28,997 bases of DNA. Origin: Pseudomonadota bacterium (GTDB lineage Bacteria > Pseudomonadota > Alphaproteobacteria > Rhizobiales > Xanthobacteraceae). The position numbers and the translations under genes were made by a program. Numbering within the stretch: the stretch's first letter is position 1; every line of letters begins with the position of its first letter. Of this stretch, positions 25,509 to 28,997 are shown piece after piece. Location: contig JAEWJH010000052.1 of NCBI GenBank assembly GCA_023386635.1, positions 1-28,997 on the forward strand. Reading direction: 5' to 3'. The notes below the pieces were generated by a model that saw only the letters and a list, made by a program, of their open reading frames with translations, had not been told where the DNA came from and did no database searches.

Positions 25509-26213
25509 TTACCCAAGTTGCGCGAGCAGATGCCGCGCACCGTCATTGTTCCGCGACGACAGGGCGGCGAGCGCCGCGCGGCCGCCCGACGCATAGGCCG
25601 CGACGGCGCGCAGCAGGTCCGCCAATTGTCGCGCCGCGCCGGCATCGAACCGGCTATAGCCGCCGCGCGACAGGCGCGCCATCTCGCGGAACGCCTGCTC
25701 CGCCACGGGATCACCACCCTCCTGAAACAGGAAGAGCGGCACACCGAGCAATCCGAGCTGGCCGGCCGCGACGCAAAGATCGTCGACCTTCTCTTCCATC
25801 GCATCGCCGACGAACACGACCGCCTGCACCCGCTGCCGGGCATGCTCGTTGATCGTGTGCGACAGCACGCGACCGATCTGGGTATGGCCGCCGCGGCAAT
25901 CGATCCGCCGCATCAGCGCCGCGAGCTTGTCGGCTTGCGAGACAAAGCCGGAGGCGCGGCATTCCGCGAGGCCACGGAAATAAACGAGCTGGATGGCGAG
26001 GCCGCCGCTCGCCGCGGCTTCCTGGAACATCTCCGCCTGCAACACACAGGCGCTGTCCCAGGTCGGCTGGCGGCTCATGGTGGCGTCGAGCGCGAACACC
26101 AGCCGCCCGGTGCCGGGGGCGGCCGCCGGCGCCACGTGATGGGCGCGATCGAGAAAGGCCGCGACATCCTTCGACGCCGGCATGACGGCGGGCCGGGACC
26201 GGTCCCCGCTCAT
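25509..26213 (-). CDS. VWA-domain protein, unknown function
   Basis: A 234-residue soluble-looking protein containing a von Willebrand factor A fold. The MIDAS-like motif is FALDATMSRQ (Asp43, Thr45, Ser47). Later blocks are RRIDCRGGHTQIGRVLSH (the conserved Thr of the second MIDAS loop) and VVFVGDAMEEKVDDL (third metal-loop Asp). No signal peptide is visible, so it is probably cytoplasmic. The start ATG 26213 is preceded by AAAGGAAAG. It lies between mipZ (100 nt upstream) and the membrane DnaJ gene (12 nt downstream) on one strand. I do not know its partner; the linkage hints at a shared envelope or division role. Confidence 0.78.
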   Translation of the reverse strand: MSGDRSRPAVMPASKDVAAFLDRAHHVAPAAAPGTGRLVFALDATMSRQPTWDSACVLQAEMFQEAAASGGLAIQLVYFRGLAECRASGFVSQADKLAALMRRIDCRGGHTQIGRVLSHTINEHARQRVQAVVFVGDAMEEKVDDLCVAAGQLGLLGVPLFLFQEGGDPVAEQAFREMARLSRGGYSRFDAGAARQLADLLRAVAAYASGGRAALAALSSRNNDGARHLLAQLG

Positions 26214-26313
26214 CGTCTTTCCTTTGAAGAGAATCTGCCCTGCGTCATCGCGATAAAGTGGCGATCCTCGCGGGGGCGCGCAATGGGACCATCTGTCAGT
26301 CCCGGCCGCCTGC

Positions 26314-27249
26314 TCAGGCGAGAATGTCGTGCACCTGCAGCGGCTCGTCCATCACCGCGTACCATTCCTTGCGGGCGGCGGCGCGGCGGCGGCCGCTTTC
26401 CGACAGCGGCAGATCGAGGGTGGCGAGCAGCGTGCGCACTTCCTCACGGGCGGTGATGTGCGACAGGCTCGGCCGCACGCCGAGCACCGCCGGATCGAGT
26501 TCGTCGAGCGCGGTAAGACCGCGCGGGAAAAACTCGCGATAGACCACGCGCTCGGCGAAACCGTCCACATAACGGAAGCCGAGACGCTTCGACAGTTCCA
26601 GCAAGCCCTGCCCGACCAGCTTCTTGTTGCGCGACGACAAGGTCGAGAGCCGGTTGCGAACCACGATCCAGTCGGTCAGCGCGCCGTCGACCAGCCGGCG
26701 CTGGCGGCGCGCCTCGCGCACCATGCCGGCATAGTGGCTCTCGCCGTTCACCGCGAAGGTCGTCGGATCGAGCGTGCCGAGCACGTCGAAATCGACGAAG
26801 CTGTCGTTGACCGGCGTCACCAGCGTGTCGTCCATCGAATGCGCGAGCCGCATCAGATAAGTGTCGGCGCCGGGCGTATCGATAACGATGACGTCGTGAG
26901 TCTGCTCGACCGCGGCGATGGCGCGCGAGAAGCCGTCGAACTCCGCCGCCTCGTTGGCATCGACCGAGGCGCTCTCGGCGCGGGCGACGCAATAATGCGT
27001 CGGCACTTCGAGCGGAATGCCGGCGCGGGCGGACCAGTGGCGACGGTTCTCGATGTAATGGGTGAAGCTCTGCTGGCGGCTGTCGAGGTCGATGGTCGCG
27101 ACCCGCTGCCCGGCTTTCAGCAAGGCGACGGCTATATGCAGCGCGGTCGTGGATTTACCCGAGCCGCCCTTCTCGTTGCCGAGAACGACAACGTGAGCGG
27201 AGTGCGGCTTCGCATCCTGATTAAATTGATCCGTCAAATCGAGCGACAT
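26314..27249 (-). CDS. mipZ: Division-plane positioning ATPase MipZ
   Basis: A ParA/MinD-type P-loop ATPase of 311 residues. MipZ forms a gradient from the poles via ParB and inhibits FtsZ. The deviant Walker A reads NEKGGSGKST (Lys27 signature lysine, Lys32 phosphate-binding). Walker A' is TIDLDSRQQSFT and Walker B DVIVIDTPGAD. MipZ-specific blocks include HYIENRR, NDSFVDFDVLG and SLSHITAREEVRTLL. ATG 27249 is chosen because the frame upstream to 27303 gives an unlikely N-terminus, and the family begins just before HVVVLGNEKGG. Divergent from panC over a 141-nt region. No parA or parB is in the window. Confidence 0.94.
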   Translation of the reverse strand: MSLDLTDQFNQDAKPHSAHVVVLGNEKGGSGKSTTALHIAVALLKAGQRVATIDLDSRQQSFTHYIENRRHWSARAGIPLEVPTHYCVARAESASVDANEAAEFDGFSRAIAAVEQTHDVIVIDTPGADTYLMRLAHSMDDTLVTPVNDSFVDFDVLGTLDPTTFAVNGESHYAGMVREARRQRRLVDGALTDWIVVRNRLSTLSSRNKKLVGQGLLELSKRLGFRYVDGFAERVVYREFFPRGLTALDELDPAVLGVRPSLSHITAREEVRTLLATLDLPLSESGRRRAAARKEWYAVMDEPLQVHDILA

Positions 27250-27390
27250 GCGCGCCAGCCATCTGTTCGGCAGAGTGTCCGCGAAAGCACGGTTAAGGGT
27301 CAAGTTTTCACCACTTTAATCATGAATCCGCCGGTTTGCGGCGGCGCGGCCCCTTGATAGGGTCCGCCACCTCAGACTTGCGGATTCACC

Positions 27391-28242
27391 ATGCCAACCT
27401 CGCCGACCATCGCCCGCTCCGTTCCGGTGCTCCGCCGCACCCTCGATCCGTTCCGCCGCACGCGGCAGACCATCGCCCTCGTCCCGACCATGGGCGCGCT
27501 GCACGCCGGCCATCTGGAGCTGGTGCGCGAGGCGCGTCGCCGCGCGCGCCGGGTCGTGGTGTCGATCTTCGTCAACCCGACGCAGTTTGCGCCGCATGAG
27601 GACTTCGGCACCTATCCGCGCACCTTCTCCGCCGACGTCGCGGCGCTGCACGCGCTGAAAGTGGACGTGGTCTGGGCGCCGACCGCCAAGGTCATGTATC
27701 CGGAGGGCTTCGCCACGCGCGTCGCGCCGGAAGGCGCTGCCCTCGCCGGGCTCGAGGACAAATACCGTCCGCACTTCTTCGGCGGCGTTGCCACCGTGGT
27801 CGCCAAGCTGTTCACGCAGGTGCGGCCCGACTTCGCGCTGTTCGGCCAGAAGGATTACCAGCAGCTCCGTGTCGTCACGCAGATGGCGCAGGATCTCGAT
27901 CTCGGCGTCAAGGTGATCGGCATTCCGACAGTGCGCGAGCGCGACGGCCTCGCCCGCTCCTCGCGGAACGTCTATCTCTCGGCGGAGGATCGCGCGGTGG
28001 CACCGGTGCTCAACCGCACGCTGAAGCAATGCGCGCGCGATATCCGCGCCGGCAAGCCGATCGACACGGTGCTGGCGAGCGGCCGCAAGGCGATCGCCGA
28101 TGCCGGCTTCGCGCTCGATTATCTGGAGGCGCGCCACGCGAAGACACTGGCGCCGGTCGCGTCGCGCGGCGACGGGCCGATCCGATTGCTGGTGGCGGCG
28201 AAAATCGGCAAGACGCGGCTGATCGATAATATGGCGGTTTAG
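27391..28242 (+). CDS. panC: Pantothenate synthetase (pantoate-beta-alanine ligase)
   Basis: Condenses pantoate and beta-alanine with ATP to give pantothenate, for coenzyme A. The 283-residue protein has the HxGH signature PTMGALHAGHL (His38, His41) and IFVNPTQFAPHEDF. It also has FFGGVATVVAKLF, FGQKDYQQL and the KMSKS-like loop RERDGLARSSRNVYLS. Full family length. ATG 27391; the GATTC just before it is a GANTC methylation-type site, whose relevance is uncertain. No panB or panD is adjacent. Transcription runs straight into the palindromic repeat region, whose first hairpins start about 30 nt after the stop and could end the transcript. Confidence 0.96.
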   Translation: MPTSPTIARSVPVLRRTLDPFRRTRQTIALVPTMGALHAGHLELVREARRRARRVVVSIFVNPTQFAPHEDFGTYPRTFSADVAALHALKVDVVWAPTAKVMYPEGFATRVAPEGAALAGLEDKYRPHFFGGVATVVAKLFTQVRPDFALFGQKDYQQLRVVTQMAQDLDLGVKVIGIPTVRERDGLARSSRNVYLSAEDRAVAPVLNRTLKQCARDIRAGKPIDTVLASGRKAIADAGFALDYLEARHAKTLAPVASRGDGPIRLLVAAKIGKTRLIDNMAV

Positions 28243-28253
28243 GAGGCAGCATA

Positions 28254-28548
28254 CGCTGCTCTCTGCGTCGTCATGCCCGCACCTGATGCCGGCATCCACG
28301 TCCTGCTTTCTTTCCGTCGCGCCAAAGACGTGGATGCGCGGAACACGTCCGCGCATGACGGCTGAGAGAGTGCGCGTCGCGCGAAGGCGGGCCGAAGCGC
28401 GTCGCGCGAAGGCCGGCCGTCTCGAACCCAAAGCGATCCGTCAGGATCGCGACAGCAACCATGAGGCGCGAGCAGGAGTGTGGCCGCCTCGTCCTTCGAG
28501 ACGCGATGCTGCGCATCGCTCCTCAGGATGAGGCGGAGTCAAAGTTTG
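28254..28548. repeat. Composite tandem unit 1 (A module, hairpin C, B module)
   Basis: Unit 1 begins CGCTGCTCTCTGCG, then carries module A (28269-28370), a 17-bp direct repeat pair (28372-28388 and 28397-28413, spacing 25), TCTCGAACC with hairpin C (GCGATCC-gtca-GGATCGC, 28433-28450), and module B (28479-28539). Confidence 0.8.
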
Positions 28549-28848
28549 CGCTGTGCTCCCTCGCCGTCATGCCCGCACGTGTTGCGGGCATCCACGGCTT
28601 GCTTTCTTTCCGTCGCGCCAAAGACGTGGATGCGCGGAACACGTCCGCGCATGACGGCCGAGAGAGTGGCGCACCTCTCTCAAAGCCTCATGGTGAGGAG
28701 CATCGCGTCAGCGACGCGTCTCGAACCAGAAGCAATCCGCACGATTGCGTCAAAAGAATATGGGCGAGCGCGCAACTGTGGCCGCCGCATCCTTCGAGAC
28801 GCGATGCTGCGCATCGCTCCTCAGGATGAGGCGGAGTGAGAGAGCGTG
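28549..28848. repeat. Composite tandem unit 2
   Basis: Repeats unit 1 with period 296-299: module A at 28565-28666 (6 differences in 102 nt), TCTCGAACC (28719-28727) with hairpin C variant (GCAATC-cgcac-GATTGC, 28732-28748), module B at 28777-28837 (2 differences in 61 nt). A B-related inverted copy (CCTCATGG...TCTCGAACC, 28686-28727) fills the spacer. The inter-module spacers are much more diverged than the modules. Confidence 0.8.
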
Positions 28849-28890
28849 CGCTGCTCTCTCCCGGTCATGCGCGGGCTTGACCCGCGCATC
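28849..28890. repeat. Start of a third, truncated unit (single REP-like hairpin)
   Basis: The unit leader CGCTGCTCTCT recurs at 28849, followed by the hairpin ATGCGCGGG-cttga-CCCGCGCAT (28867-28889), 9-bp stem and 5-nt loop like the module A hairpins. The rest of the unit is absent. Confidence 0.7.
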
Positions 28891-28924
28891 CCGCTTAGAC
28901 TGTCACCGTGCTCACCTGATCGAG

Positions 28925-28983
28925 ATGGCCGGGACATAGGCGTTCGTAAGGACGCCGTTCTTCGAACGGCTATGCCCGGCCAT
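28925..28983. repeat. Cloverleaf-like palindromic element at the window end
   Basis: Outer stem ATGGCCGGG (28925-28933) / CCCGGCCAT (28975-28983) continues, after a bulged A, as CATAG/CTATG. Inside are two hairpins: GCGTTC-gtaa-GGACGC (28940-28955, one G-T pair) and CGTTC-ttc-GAACG (28956-28968). Such elements recur in Bradyrhizobium-like genomes as far as I recall; not verified. Confidence 0.7.
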
Positions 28984-28997
28984 GACGTCGTGAGATT

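Larger units (their letters stand above)
28243..28997. repeat. Gene-free palindromic repeat region downstream of panC
   Basis: The final 755 nt hold no supportable gene; the short open frames are by-products of repeat sequence. The region is built from at least three kinds of palindromic module arranged in units of about 295-300 bp, ending in a cloverleaf-like element at the window edge. Boundaries beyond 28997 are unseen. Confidence 0.85.

Noticed and set aside
25188..26456. 422-codon open frame opposite the DnaJ-like and VWA genes
   Set aside because: Arg/Gln/Ala-rich shadow; the minus-strand products have recognisable J and VWA motifs.
27250..27390. Two GANTC sites (CcrM methylation) between mipZ and panC as cell-cycle control
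   Set aside because: GANTC is a short motif that occurs often by chance; two sites in 140 nt are not strong evidence of regulation.
28254..28890. CRISPR array
   Set aside because: Repeats are long, of several kinds, and internally palindromic with period about 297 bp; there are no short direct repeats with unique spacers and no cas genes.
28286..28939. Several 60-120-codon open frames in the repeat region after panC
   Set aside because: They repeat the same peptide because the DNA is repeated, are Arg/Ser-rich, and have no ribosome-binding sites.

Overview
The window is GC-rich (roughly two thirds G+C) chromosomal DNA. Gene content and order point to an alphaproteobacterium of the order Hyphomicrobiales (Rhizobiales), most like the Bradyrhizobium/Rhodopseudomonas/Xanthobacteraceae side. 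The indicators are a divK-pleD operon, MipZ, EipB (DUF1849), a DinB with an N-terminal zinc ribbon, ClpS-ClpA, a phasin, and families of short palindromic intergenic repeats. Nearly everything is housekeeping or conserved lineage-specific sequence. I see no prophage, insertion sequence, CRISPR array, rRNA or tRNA gene. The genus-level placement is inference; no database was searched.

Layout. 1-5.6 kb (+): topA (5' end off the window), rnr, a NUDIX hydrolase coupled to rnr by ATGA, then rpmG with its own promoter and a clear terminator. 5.96-7.7 kb (-): pleD and divK, the c-di-GMP and cell-cycle signalling pair. 7.8-9.4 kb (+): a DUF3572 protein and dinB. 9.4-10.3 kb (-): eipB. 10.45-13.4 kb (+): a tight operon of RidA, GDPD, a FemAB-like acyltransferase and a HIT hydrolase. 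13.4-14.9 kb (-): azlC-azlD followed by two small unknown genes. 15.1-17.9 kb (-): clpS-clpA. 18.5-19.8 kb (+): a stand-alone TadG-like VWA protein. 19.9-21.9 kb (-): a two-barrel outer-membrane porin. 22.3-22.6 kb (-): a phasin. 23.0-24.7 kb (+): a D-Ala-D-Ala carboxypeptidase with a SPOR domain. 24.8-27.2 kb (-): membrane DnaJ protein, VWA protein and MipZ. 27.4-28.2 kb (+): panC. 28.25 kb to the end: a dense, gene-free mosaic of palindromic repeats.

Functional themes are RNA/DNA housekeeping (topA, rnr, dinB), cell-cycle and envelope control (divK, pleD, mipZ, the SPOR carboxypeptidase, eipB), regulated proteolysis (clpS, clpA), and storage and transport (phasin, porin, azlCD).

The most interesting non-coding signals are: (1) a higher-order tandem array downstream of panC, with a period of about 295-300 bp, built from foldable palindromic modules and ending in a cloverleaf-like element; (2) an abrupt AT-rich, repeat-free insert inside the FemAB-like gene; (3) two TGC-N3-GCA dyads 30 bp apart on the phasin promoter, resembling PhaR/PhbF operators; and (4) two adjacent perfect palindromes in the clpS/tadG intergenic region.
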